Virus record (IMG/VR): IMGVR_UViG_3300018424_000259
Span: 1 to 23,776 of that record
DNA: 23,776 nucleotides
Strand: one strand, 5' to 3'
Source: a virus
Part shown: positions 15,300 to 23,776 of the stretch, piece by piece
Layout of the letters: the number at the start of each line of letters is the position of its first letter
Position numbering within the stretch: position 1 is the stretch's first letter
Made by a program: the position numbers and the translations under genes
The notes under the pieces: generated by a model
Told to the model about the DNA's origin: nothing
The model's database searches: none
Seen by the model: only the letters and a program-made list of their open reading frames with translations

Positions 15300-16856
15300 T
15301 TAGAATTCCAGGATAATTTTAATATCTTCTTTTTGTCTTGGGTTCCTTGAAACGCGAGGTCTATTATCGATGTAGATAATGTCTCCCGATCCTTTATTTA
15401 TCTCGGAAAGAGCAATTCCATTTGTGAACTGAGTTGCTAGATTTACATTTTTTGTTGCAGTAACTGCGGTTGTAATACCTGTGAAATCTTGATCGATCGA
15501 ACCACTAAAACTATTAACTGAAGTTATAGTTCCACCATCTTTTGAAAACGAAACTTTCGTTGCTTCTGATACAACACTCTTTGAATCTTTTTGGTCATAA
15601 GAACCAGTATTGTAGTAGAGTGAGCGATCTTGGAAATACTTTAGAACTTTTGTTTCAGTATCATAAGAAGCAATATAACCAGTTGCAGTTCCAACTCCAG
15701 TGACAGTTTGGAATATTTTATTTCCAGGATTGGCGTCTTCTGGATTAGATACCGAAGATAATTTAAAACCACCCAAGTTTGAAAATTGACTCTCTGCAAA
15801 AACAGATGATGCTGTTCCAATTCTACTTGGATTTTTAATGATACCAATTTGTGCAAATCGTGTATCTAGTGGAAAGTCTTTCGTTGATGCATCAAAACGA
15901 GCATAAACTAGTACACGGTCTGTTCCTAGTTCCTCATAAACGTTGTATCCATGACCTCTGGATGGTGGAATGATTGGAATCAAGTGGGCAAAACCAGTTG
16001 CACCTGAATTAATTGTCGATAAATCAACTCTTCCATAAGAATACCCCTTTCCTCCAGCAGAAACAGTTGCTGAAGTAATTTTTCCACCAACAACATTTAC
16101 AACTGCTTTTCCACCTTCACCATCACCTAAAATTGGTAGTTCTGCATCAGTTGTATTATATCCAGAACCCTCTTTTTCTACATAAATTTTCTTGATTTGA
16201 TTTTCATTAATTGAAGAATCTCCATTATCTCTTACAGAAACAATTTGAGAATCTGTTGTAGTCTCCCAATCATTTGGAACTGGAATATACTCAATAGAAT
16301 CGAATTTAATAATATCACTTGGAGAAACAGTGAAAAGATATTTCCAAATATATCCATCACCACTTTCACCTGCTCTAGATGGTTCTAGATCAACAAAAGT
16401 TGGTTCATCCTGTGAAAAGTTACCAGTTGGATTTGTTTCTGAAGAACCATTGTCAATACAAACATAAACTCTGAAATCACTATTAATTACATAATAATTT
16501 GCATCATACAAGCGTGTTGAATTAGTTTGTGGTGATGGATTTGATAAACTGTAATCATGTCTGTACATTTCATATACAGTTCCCTGTTTCCAATCAACCC
16601 TTCTAATCAATCTTCTAATATCATTTTTGGTAATTCTCTTACCAAAAATCATAGTATCCTTAACATGACTTAGATAGTTAAGATTATCAATCGGAGATGG
16701 AATATTGCTATCCCAAGTCGAAGATCTACCGAATCCAACAACCGATGGATTTGGTAAACTAAGGAAAACATAATATGAATTGTTAGGGTCACTAACAGAA
16801 TCCACAAAATTTTTCGCGTTTAAAATTCTAAATTGATCTGTAACAATCGCAGCCAT
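15300..16856 (-). CDS. gp8: Baseplate wedge protein, T4 gp8-like
   Basis: T4 gp8 is a dimeric component of the baseplate wedge that contacts gp7 and gp10. Matches to it run in order: AAIVTDQFRILNAKNF (T4: AIVTSKFRTEKMLNF), VGFGRSSTWDS (T4: TFGRSEPWSS), RRVDWKQGTVY (T4: RRDWGDTRY), SGDGYIWKYLF (T4: PGDGYVWEYLF), EYIPVP, and the C-terminal GDIIYIDNRP...KEDIKIILEF (T4: GEMIYMENRP...TEEINILFTF). Length is 518 residues against 334. Inserted material includes two GxGY repeats (about residues 221-275) and an F..V.G..TA.GYIASYD module (about 378-418). A TATAAATA late promoter lies 19 nt upstream and the Shine-Dalgarno is weak. The DUF4815 gene follows 2 nt after its stop. Confidence 0.95.
   Translation of the reverse strand: MAAIVTDQFRILNAKNFVDSVSDPNNSYYVFLSLPNPSVVGFGRSSTWDSNIPSPIDNLNYLSHVKDTMIFGKRITKNDIRRLIRRVDWKQGTVYEMYRHDYSLSNPSPQTNSTRLYDANYYVINSDFRVYVCIDNGSSETNPTGNFSQDEPTFVDLEPSRAGESGDGYIWKYLFTVSPSDIIKFDSIEYIPVPNDWETTTDSQIVSVRDNGDSSINENQIKKIYVEKEGSGYNTTDAELPILGDGEGGKAVVNVVGGKITSATVSAGGKGYSYGRVDLSTINSGATGFAHLIPIIPPSRGHGYNVYEELGTDRVLVYARFDASTKDFPLDTRFAQIGIIKNPSRIGTASSVFAESQFSNLGGFKLSSVSNPEDANPGNKIFQTVTGVGTATGYIASYDTETKVLKYFQDRSLYYNTGSYDQKDSKSVVSEATKVSFSKDGGTITSVNSFSGSIDQDFTGITTAVTATKNVNLATQFTNGIALSEINKGSGDIIYIDNRPRVSRNPRQKEDIKIILEF
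15395..15402 (-). promoter_or_regulatory. Possible late promoter box GATAAATA upstream of the DUF4815 gene
   Basis: GATAAATA reads on the minus strand inside the 3' end of gp8, 98 nt before the DUF4815 gene start. It fits the relaxed NATAAATA late motif reported for cyanophages, but it lies in coding sequence and could be chance. Confidence 0.3.
16032..16196 (-). repeat. Two GxGY repeats inserted in gp8
   Basis: IKKIYVEKEGSGYNTTDAEL and, about 40 residues later, ITSATVSAGGKGYSYGRVDL share the pattern of the gp14 array, with the intervening GGKAVVNVVGGK matching the inter-copy linker. T4 gp8 has no such segment. Confidence 0.75.
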
Positions 16857-16874
16857 ATTACTAGCTTTTTTCTA

Positions 16875-16882
16875 TATTTATA
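16875..16882 (-). promoter_or_regulatory. T4-type late promoter box TATAAATA before gp8
   Basis: An exact TATAAATA lies in the 31-nt gap between the gp7-like stop (16888) and the gp8 ATG (16856). A start site about 6-7 nt downstream would give a leader of only about 12 nt. It would drive gp8 and the DUF4815 gene independently of the giant gp7-like transcript. Confidence 0.78.
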
Positions 16883-16887
16883 AGTAA

Positions 16888-19800
16888 TTAACTAAGTTGT
16901 TTTCTCAGAGAACCATTGTCTCTAAGTCCATACTTTCTTCTTTGGATTGTTGGGAACGTTGACAATCCAGAATTGACTGTAAATCCAGAAACACCAATAC
17001 CAATAGAATTTGAAGATCTGGTAAATCCAGAAAGTCTTCCCCATGAAAATTCACCACAAGGATTTGTTCTAGATCCCGATGTTTCACCTATGGCGGTATA
17101 ATCAGATGTTGAGAGAATGTTGGTTACTATTGAACCAGTAAGATTTACTCTATTGAAGGAATGTACATAGTAAATATTGTCAGCAAATGTTGTTCCAATA
17201 CCAATAACCGCATTGTCATCACCATCAATTGAAGTAATACCATTACCAACTGCTGTATTTGAAACTAGAATTGGATAATTAACCAATAAAGAATCGATAT
17301 CATCGGTTTGATTAAATTCAAGATCAAATTTGATTGCTAATGGATTTCCGCCAGTGCCAGTGGTTGTTGATATGCCTGTAATAATTCCACTGTACCCAGA
17401 TACAAATCGTATTCCATCAATCAATTCTTTATTTGCATCTGGCAATTTCGTAATCAGAGATGGTGTTGCAGAAGTTGTATAACCAGAACCAGGATTTGTT
17501 ATCGTAACAGATGTAATAGTTCCTGCAGAAGAAACAACGGTATCTGCAACTGCTTTTTCTTGATCTTGATACAGACCAAAATCAAAAGTCCTAGTTATTT
17601 CTACAGTATTTGCAACAGATTTATTGAGTTCAACCTGACCATTATTGAAAGATGTGATACCAATCACATTGAAAGTATCATCAATAATTTCTAAACTACC
17701 ACTAAAAATTCTATTCAAAGAATGACCCACTTTGATTTGTGAAGTATTGATTCCAGTAATAACCGTAGATCCAATACCAACTGTTCCAACTCTACCAGAG
17801 ATTTCTGGTTTGAATACTGTCCCAATACCACCAATAGGTGGTGCAATTTGAACAGCAATTGTTGAAGATGGAGTATATCCACTACCACCATCAATAACAT
17901 CAATTGAGGATATAGTTCCAGCAGCAGAAACAATTGCAGTAAATGATGCTCCTACTGGTTCTGCCTTTCCGTCAAACAATAATCCAGAAACTTCTTGTAT
18001 TTCAATACTTGATTCAGTTTCTTCATAATTGAATAATCGTGCATCATCAACAAAAATTTCTAAATCATCCACATTGAAATCTTTAATAACTTTCGCCGTA
18101 GGGAATACCATACCCTCAAGAGAATCTCTAGATTTTGATTGTGGATTATCACCAATCAAAAGATCTCTTTTTTGCTTATCCCAAGACAATGGTTTGTAAT
18201 TAACTTCATCAATACCATCACCAAGGTATATTCCAGTCTCAGTTGTATCTGCGGATGTAATACTTGAAACAATTCTACTATCTTGAGTAACTGTTCCTGT
18301 TATAGTATCATTTTTGTATATTCTAACTTCATCACCAGGTTTGATAGTCTCATTAACATTAATCTCAATACTATCAATACCACGAGTTCCTCTGTAGAAG
18401 AATACATCAACTTTATCTTGTGTTTTTGGTGCTTCGGTAAATCTGAAGGTTGTTCCTCCTTCAAATATGTAAGAAACACCTGGTTCTTGCATAACTCCAT
18501 TAATATAAATCAGAAGAATAGCATCAAAATCAATCAGTGATGATGTTGCATCAGCACTATTTTTTTCAAAACTGAGAAGTTGACCATTTTTAAATAATGG
18601 GAATCTCGTTCTAGTTCCATTTTGTCTTGATTTATTACTATCGATGTAATCAAATTCACCTAATTGCCAGGAAGCAAATGAATCATTAAATACTTCTTCA
18701 ACTGTAAATTCTAGTTCAGTAATTGGTGATGATAATCCTGCAGCAGTAACCAATCCAACAGGTTTGAATACATCTCCTTTTCTAAATGCATATCCTGGTT
18801 TTGTGATTTGGTATCTTGAAATTTCAAAATATGATGTACCGATACCAACAGAAGAAGGTGCAAGAGATAAAGTCATCGATAATCCAATACCAGTTGCAGT
18901 AGTGGCACCAATTCCAAGTCTTGATATACCTGTAACAGGTAAATTTTGATATGATGGACTATCAACCGTTACTAATGGATTAGTATATCCACTTCCACCA
19001 TCAACAATATTGAATGCTAAAGTTCCTCCAGCACCGACTGTTGCTGTGATATTTGCCCCAGAACCATTTCCAGAAATATCAGTAATTGCAACACCAACAT
19101 TACCTCTGTATCCAGAACCAAATGTTAGATTTGTAAAGTATTCTCTTACTGTTCCGCCAGTTTCATATGTATGGGGAATTGTACTGGTTCCAACATTTAC
19201 ATCAAACGTTGTTGCCGACGTAATACCAGTAACTGGGAATATAAAGTCATTAGTTCCATCTGGGAAAATTGTGGTTGTTCCAGCACCACTGGAGCAGGAG
19301 AATTCTAGACCTAATAGATAAACCTGCTTTCCAGATCCGCTTAAATTGTGTGCAGAAGATGTGGTTATCTCTAAAATTCCAGTAACGTTATCATAACGTG
19401 AAGTACTAATGTTTAATGATGTGGAACTGAAGGTCGAAACACCCAATAATCCAGAAATAGAGTTACCAGCACCAATGGTTGGTTTGACTTTTGCACCAAC
19501 AAGAGGTGCATATCCTAATCCTCCAGTAGATGCTACAGAAATTACAACACCACCTCTAGGTATTTGATTCTGATTAACATCTTCTTCAGAAATAATAACA
19601 ACATCAGACCCCTCTCTAGTAATTCCAGTGAAAGTTACACTAGAAATTCCCGTTACATTATCTGAAGCAAAACTGTAGTTATTGCCAGTATTATTAACAG
19701 TGTCTGGGGTCTGGAAAATATCATTGATGAATACTAAGTTACTTCCAGATTCTAAACCAAGAGTATTTTCACCCTCTTTATACACACTGAATGTTCTTCC

Positions 19801-22800
19801 AATACCATTAAATCCTAGAGAAATATCATCGTATACAGTGTTTCCACTATAATCTTGTCTCAAATAAACTCTTCCATTAAATGTTGATTTTGGAAGTGCA
19901 AGAGCACTAGCATTTAATCTATTGTTATTACCCTTACCATCTGGTGCTTCTGTAAAGTGAATTTTATTTCCAACAATATTAAATGCACCTTTGTAAATTC
20001 TTGCCTCAGATCCATCCAAATGTGTGGTTGCAGAAGAACCAACAAATCCTCTCGAAACATTAATGATTGGGAAAGTTCCCAAACCAGTAATTGGACCACT
20101 GGTTGTCGTTCCTAGACCTACGTTTTGAATTTCTAAGAATTCTTCGTCAACTTTAAGAATATCTCTTGGTCTAATCGAAGAAATACCAGTTAGTGATAAG
20201 TACGAAACTCCAGCACCAATAGTTCCACCACCATTATTCTCTAGATTGAATACGAGTGGTGTGTACATTAGTGGATACTGTGTAACACCATCCACCGTAA
20301 TTAGTGCCTTCTCAAGTTTTTTCTTCATCTCAAGTTTATGACGATTTCCAGATCCAGTATTGGTAAATGTAAATCCAATACCACTTCCACCAGAAGTTCC
20401 AGTTAATTTAAATGTGTCTTTGGATGTTCTAATGGCATAAACTCTTGTCGGCATTAAATCAGTACTAATACCAGTTGTAAACTGCTCTCTTATAGTTGAT
20501 GCAGTAGAAACGTTTGATAACGTCACTGCCCAATTAGTATTATCTGCAAAATAAGACCTATTACTACCTTCACTTATAGACGTAGATGCTGTAATGGAAT
20601 TAATTCCAATGGAAACAATTGTGCCCAATGAAGTATTATCACCAGAGAAAATACCAGCACCAACTTCAAGAATTGAAGTATTTCCAACTCCAGTGATAAC
20701 CGTTGAACCACCACTAACAACGTCACCAAGGAAATAACTATTGAAAGTTTTTATTTCTGATATGGTTGTGTTCGCAGCAATACCATCACCAAATACCAAA
20801 TCACCAATGTTTAAGTTGGTTGAATTACCAATACCAGTAATCGTTGAGAATCCAACTTCTACAATATCACCTGTAAGTAATGTACCACCAACGACAGTAG
20901 TTCCAATACCAACAGAAGTTGCGGCAATACCAATGAGTGTTGAATCTGGAGTATAAATTAATTCTTCACCAGTTTCGAAGAAATGATCATTAATTGTGAA
21001 GACACCTGTTGATGTGTTTAGTATAGTTGTACTTGATGGATTAAATGCTTTTTCAAAAATAGGTATTCTATTGTAATTTAAATCAAAGTCTGTTTTATCT
21101 TTTCCGAATACATTGATAGATCCATAGAAAGCGTTTGATATGGATTCATTTAGTACTCCATTTTCAAAATCATCAGGAACGTTGAATTCATCAATGTCAG
21201 CATAAATGTGTTGATTATATGATTGAATTACAATATCGTCACTTAAAAATTCAGTATCTGGATGGAATTTAACAATAACATTTGATCCATCCATTTCGGA
21301 TGAGAATGTTCCAATTCCTGAAGAAGTTCCAATATTAATAAATGGTGATTGCTGTATATTAGTTCTAATCTGGTCGGCAATAACCATTAAATTATGAACT
21401 GCTGATGTATTACCAACACTAACCTTAATAATTGATTTTTGGGTAAACTGGAGAACACTATCAAATTCAAATACAGTGCTAATACCACTAATTACTTTGA
21501 ACTGAGAATCAAACTTTGCAGTTCTTTCAGTTCCTTCTGGTTGTCCGTCAACTAAGTAACGATAAGTTCCAACACCAACAGAAGTTGTTCCTATACCAAC
21601 AGTCTTTGTCTTAACAAGTAAGTTATTATTAGTATCATTTTCAAAGGTTAGTCTAATAACACCACCAGAAACATTTAATCCAAATGTACCAATATTCTCT
21701 CCAGAGAATTTGTCAAAATTGGATGTATCATAATAATATTCTGCAATATGAGTATCTTGACCATCATAATGACCAACTATTTCAAAATAGTTCATTCTAT
21801 TGGTATCAGTATTCAATACCTGAGCAAATGTATATGTGGTATCAAACTTATTCGATAGTGCTTCAAAAACATCAGTCTTGAATCCCACCAAACCACTGCC
21901 ATTTGCAGGACCAACCTTGTTTGTTCTGCTATCTAATCTAACAAATCCAAATTCAGTAAATCCAGAACCAACATTTGCTGGAGTAAAAGATTCTCGGTAA
22001 ACTTTTAAATTATAATTAAAGTTATCTGCATCTACGGGATCAAATCTCAATGTAGTATCACCACTAGCAGCAAAATCTCCAGAAAAATCTCCAAGTTTAA
22101 CGTCCGTGAATAAATCAACCTTACTCAAAGTATATGTGTTGTTATAGTCATTTAAAACTACAACTTCACTAACCTGGGAACTTTGTTTATTTTCATCACT
22201 AATTTGAATCAAGAATCTGCTATAAAAATCTGTAATTGGATATTCAATCGCTTCAACAAATCTATCCTTATTAAATTCTGAACTTGAGAATCTTCCACTG
22301 ATGTCATCAATCTGAAGAACACGATTTGTTCTACACTCAATGTAATCTGCAAGTCTCTTATTTTTAAAGATTATGAATCTGGAAGAATCTGCTGTTGCCT
22401 CATAGTCCTGAACCAAATCAAATACGTTAATTGTGTCAACTCTTCTTTCAGAAATAAAATCTAAAACTGGTGATACAAACGAATCTGATATACCAACACC
22501 AATGTTTGCCTTCGAGATGACCTCAGTGTCAGCAAAGTTTTTCATTCCGGATGGATGAATATGTCTACTTACATCCTCTTGAATTGATTCAAATTCTTGT
22601 GGACTCTTAATAGTATAAGAAAGATTTTGATAATAATCATTATCTGGAGTTACTTGTAAACTATCGTTTAGTTTACCAGTATCATTTTTCCACCCAAATC
22701 TTTTCTTACTGGAATAATCGACAGAAAATCTTCCATCATATTCTTTTACAGATTCAACAGTACCAAAAATTCCAGAGTTAACACCCTTGATTACATCACC

Positions 22801-23776
22801 AACTTTGATATCATAATCACCATCCACCTTAATAAGATTTTGTTCAACAACTGTGGTTTCTAAATCTACGGTTGCATTTTGTACCGCTAGTTTCTCTCCC
22901 AAGAAAAATAGACCAGGAACTTGTCTAATTTCAAATACGGGAAGATTTTCTTCTTTGATAACAGATGTGAAAGAAGTTTGAATTTCTACAGGAGTTCCAG
23001 CATCATCTGTATATTCGGAAATATTATATTTAAGAATAGCTGGGTTTGAATTTGTGTACTCTGTTACTGTAAAATACTGATATCCATGGTCTTCAGAATT
23101 AAATCCATCACCAGGAAAAGATACATTACCCAAAGTGTCAGTTACAGACTGTTTTTGTAGTCCTTCAACAAAGATTTTATCTCCCTCTGCAAATGGTGGA
23201 GTAATAAATCCATCAATTGGAGGAGTGCTCAATTCTAAAGTTACCGTACCACTACTATAATCAAGAATTCTTTCTACTTGAATACCATTACTATTTCTAA
23301 TCGGAACTATTTTGTGCTTAACAGAATCCAATCCTCTTGGTTCTGAGACTATATTGATACCAATTATTGTATTTCCGGCAAATTGTGACTCCAAACTATA
23401 AAGGTCTGGATTAATCTTTTCCTTGGTATATGTATTTACAATAATCAAATCTGGTGGAGAAAGATAATTTCTACCACCATCAAGCACTTGAATTGATTCA
23501 ATCTTATCGGTTCCAGTTAAAGTAAGTAATGATGATATATTTGCTTTTGGTCTCAGTGTTTTATCAGAAGCGTATTCAAAACCTTCATTAACAATTCTAA
23601 AATTACTTAGTTTACCAATAGTAGACGTTGTTGGTCTAATAATAGCATTTGATCCAACACTATCAGCGGTTCCAGCAGAAAGACCACTAATAACTGGTAG
23701 TCTAGAATAATTTGATCCTGGAGAAACAATACTAATGTTTGCAATAGGTCCTGATGCGGTTCTTGAGTTAGTTTTA
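16888..23776 (-). CDS. gp7: Giant baseplate wedge protein, T4 gp7-like (5' end outside window)
   Basis: The frame is open from the right edge to the stop at 16888, giving at least 2295 residues. The true start is outside; the GTG at 23487 is internal because the 96 upstream codons are also open and carry the same repeats. Around 22545-22660, NDYYQNLSYTIKSPQEFES and RHIHPSGMKNFADTE match a conserved gp7 segment (T4: SRSYYVMKIKS...VHPVGF). The gene directly precedes gp8, as in T4. In T4 this segment lies near the end of a 1032-residue protein; here about 1880 more residues follow. That extension holds GxGY repeats (about 17445-17555, 17810-17950, 18955-19090), ITGIGNT-type repeats, an RG...H..G module (about 19990-20215) and many VGIGT runs. 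The C-terminus is GLSTFPTIQRRKYGLRDNGS. gp7 links wedge to hub in T4. Confidence 0.83.
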   Translation of the reverse strand, partial: KTNSRTASGPIANISIVSPGSNYSRLPVISGLSAGTADSVGSNAIIRPTTSTIGKLSNFRIVNEGFEYASDKTLRPKANISSLLTLTGTDKIESIQVLDGGRNYLSPPDLIIVNTYTKEKINPDLYSLESQFAGNTIIGINIVSEPRGLDSVKHKIVPIRNSNGIQVERILDYSSGTVTLELSTPPIDGFITPPFAEGDKIFVEGLQKQSVTDTLGNVSFPGDGFNSEDHGYQYFTVTEYTNSNPAILKYNISEYTDDAGTPVEIQTSFTSVIKEENLPVFEIRQVPGLFFLGEKLAVQNATVDLETTVVEQNLIKVDGDYDIKVGDVIKGVNSGIFGTVESVKEYDGRFSVDYSSKKRFGWKNDTGKLNDSLQVTPDNDYYQNLSYTIKSPQEFESIQEDVSRHIHPSGMKNFADTEVISKANIGVGISDSFVSPVLDFISERRVDTINVFDLVQDYEATADSSRFIIFKNKRLADYIECRTNRVLQIDDISGRFSSSEFNKDRFVEAIEYPITDFYSRFLIQISDENKQSSQVSEVVVLNDYNNTYTLSKVDLFTDVKLGDFSGDFAASGDTTLRFDPVDADNFNYNLKVYRESFTPANVGSGFTEFGFVRLDSRTNKVGPANGSGLVGFKTDVFEALSNKFDTTYTFAQVLNTDTNRMNYFEIVGHYDGQDTHIAEYYYDTSNFDKFSGENIGTFGLNVSGGVIRLTFENDTNNNLLVKTKTVGIGTTSVGVGTYRYLVDGQPEGTERTAKFDSQFKVISGISTVFEFDSVLQFTQKSIIKVSVGNTSAVHNLMVIADQIRTNIQQSPFINIGTSSGIGTFSSEMDGSNVIVKFHPDTEFLSDDIVIQSYNQHIYADIDEFNVPDDFENGVLNESISNAFYGSINVFGKDKTDFDLNYNRIPIFEKAFNPSSTTILNTSTGVFTINDHFFETGEELIYTPDSTLIGIAATSVGIGTTVVGGTLLTGDIVEVGFSTITGIGNSTNLNIGDLVFGDGIAANTTISEIKTFNSYFLGDVVSGGSTVITGVGNTSILEVGAGIFSGDNTSLGTIVSIGINSITASTSISEGSNRSYFADNTNWAVTLSNVSTASTIREQFTTGISTDLMPTRVYAIRTSKDTFKLTGTSGGSGIGFTFTNTGSGNRHKLEMKKKLEKALITVDGVTQYPLMYTPLVFNLENNGGGTIGAGVSYLSLTGISSIRPRDILKVDEEFLEIQNVGLGTTTSGPITGLGTFPIINVSRGFVGSSATTHLDGSEARIYKGAFNIVGNKIHFTEAPDGKGNNNRLNASALALPKSTFNGRVYLRQDYSGNTVYDDISLGFNGIGRTFSVYKEGENTLGLESGSNLVFINDIFQTPDTVNNTGNNYSFASDNVTGISSVTFTGITREGSDVVIISEEDVNQNQIPRGGVVISVASTGGLGYAPLVGAKVKPTIGAGNSISGLLGVSTFSSTSLNISTSRYDNVTGILEITTSSAHNLSGSGKQVYLLGLEFSCSSGAGTTTIFPDGTNDFIFPVTGITSATTFDVNVGTSTIPHTYETGGTVREYFTNLTFGSGYRGNVGVAITDISGNGSGANITATVGAGGTLAFNIVDGGSGYTNPLVTVDSPSYQNLPVTGISRLGIGATTATGIGLSMTLSLAPSSVGIGTSYFEISRYQITKPGYAFRKGDVFKPVGLVTAAGLSSPITELEFTVEEVFNDSFASWQLGEFDYIDSNKSRQNGTRTRFPLFKNGQLLSFEKNSADATSSLIDFDAILLIYINGVMQEPGVSYIFEGGTTFRFTEAPKTQDKVDVFFYRGTRGIDSIEINVNETIKPGDEVRIYKNDTITGTVTQDSRIVSSITSADTTETGIYLGDGIDEVNYKPLSWDKQKRDLLIGDNPQSKSRDSLEGMVFPTAKVIKDFNVDDLEIFVDDARLFNYEETESSIEIQEVSGLLFDGKAEPVGASFTAIVSAAGTISSIDVIDGGSGYTPSSTIAVQIAPPIGGIGTVFKPEISGRVGTVGIGSTVITGINTSQIKVGHSLNRIFSGSLEIIDDTFNVIGITSFNNGQVELNKSVANTVEITRTFDFGLYQDQEKAVADTVVSSAGTITSVTITNPGSGYTTSATPSLITKLPDANKELIDGIRFVSGYSGIITGISTTTGTGGNPLAIKFDLEFNQTDDIDSLLVNYPILVSNTAVGNGITSIDGDDNAVIGIGTTFADNIYYVHSFNRVNLTGSIVTNILSTSDYTAIGETSGSRTNPCGEFSWGRLSGFTRSSNSIGIGVSGFTVNSGLSTFPTIQRRKYGLRDNGSLRKQLS
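17445..17950 (-). repeat. GxGY repeats near the C-terminus of the gp7-like protein
   Basis: Two clear copies, AAGTISSIDVIDGGSGYTPS (about 17810-17950) and SAGTITSVTITNPGSGYTTS (about 17445-17555), flank a GSTVITGINTS repeat. The second is nearly identical in protein to copies in gp14. Confidence 0.72.
18955..19090 (-). repeat. GxGY repeat in the middle of the gp7-like protein
   Basis: GSGANITATVGAGGTLAFNI followed by VDGGSGYTNPLVTVDSP carries both the linker (GSGA.ITATVGAGG) and the GSGY core of the repeat. A degenerate TFGSGYRGNVGVAI copy lies just upstream. Confidence 0.7.
23425..23745 (-). repeat. Three degenerate GxGY-type repeats at the right edge of the gp7-like gene
   Basis: ISIVSPGSNYSRLPVI, FRIVNEGFEYASDKTLRP and IQVLDGGRNYLSPPDLIIVN follow one another. 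They keep the [IF]x[IV]xxxGxxY core of the gp14 array. The array may continue beyond the window. Confidence 0.6.

Noticed and set aside
23487-23489. GTG at 23487 as the start of the giant gp7-like gene
   Set aside because: The same frame continues without a stop for 96 codons to the window edge and encodes further copies of the same repeat type, so the GTG is an internal valine.
1-23776. tRNA genes, CRISPR arrays, insertion sequences or auxiliary metabolic genes
   Set aside because: No cloverleaf-like segment, regularly spaced direct repeats, transposase motif or photosynthesis/metabolic protein was seen; coding sequence fills essentially the whole window.

Overview
The window is one continuous block of late virion genes from a T4-like marine myovirus. 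It most resembles the cyanophages of Prochlorococcus and Synechococcus; a Pelagibacter myophage is the main alternative. The DNA is AT-rich, every gene lies on the minus strand, and genes are packed with 0-42 nt between them or with short overlaps. No tRNA, integrase, insertion sequence, CRISPR array or host metabolic gene was seen. Because transcription runs right to left, the biological order starts at the high coordinates.

In transcription order the window holds: a giant gp7-like baseplate wedge protein whose 5' end lies outside the window (16888-23776); baseplate wedge gp8 (15300-16856); a 2357-residue virion protein with a DUF4815-type N-terminus (8224-15297); two small overlapping conserved genes (8027-8227, 7858-8040); a 75-residue fibre-like protein (7588-7815) and a 540-residue protein with a major-tropism-determinant-like N-terminus (5966-7588); a small coiled-coil protein (5718-5963); neck proteins gp13 (4879-5718) and gp14 (3245-4879); tail sheath stabiliser gp15 (2199-3245); small terminase gp16 (1764-2195); and a Lys/Gly-rich protein with five cysteine pairs that runs off the left edge (1-1757). 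The order 7-8-[fibres]-13-14-15-16 matches T4. The T4 genes 9, 10, 11, 12 and wac are replaced here by the giant DUF4815 protein and the fibre cassette.

Together these genes build the baseplate (gp7, gp8, probably the DUF4815 protein), host-contact fibres, the head-tail neck (gp13, gp14), the tail terminus (gp15) and the packaging motor regulator (gp16). Two exact T4-type late promoter boxes (TATAAATA) sit before gp8 and before the fibre cassette. Two GATAAATA variants lie shortly upstream of gp15 and of the DUF4815 gene. Downstream genes are chained by TAATG or ATGA stop/start overlaps.

The most interesting signals are: (i) several small beta-type repeat modules shared by otherwise unrelated virion proteins, most clearly a GxGY...P.VTI repeat present as six tandem copies inside gp14 and again in gp7, gp8 and the DUF4815 protein; (ii) the cysteine-pair protein inserted after small terminase; (iii) a C-terminal NGGSF/DGGTF motif whose codons also form the Shine-Dalgarno of the next gene; and (iv) a stop codon embedded in a late promoter. 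All family assignments come from reading the translated sequence by eye and from remembered family features; no database search was run.
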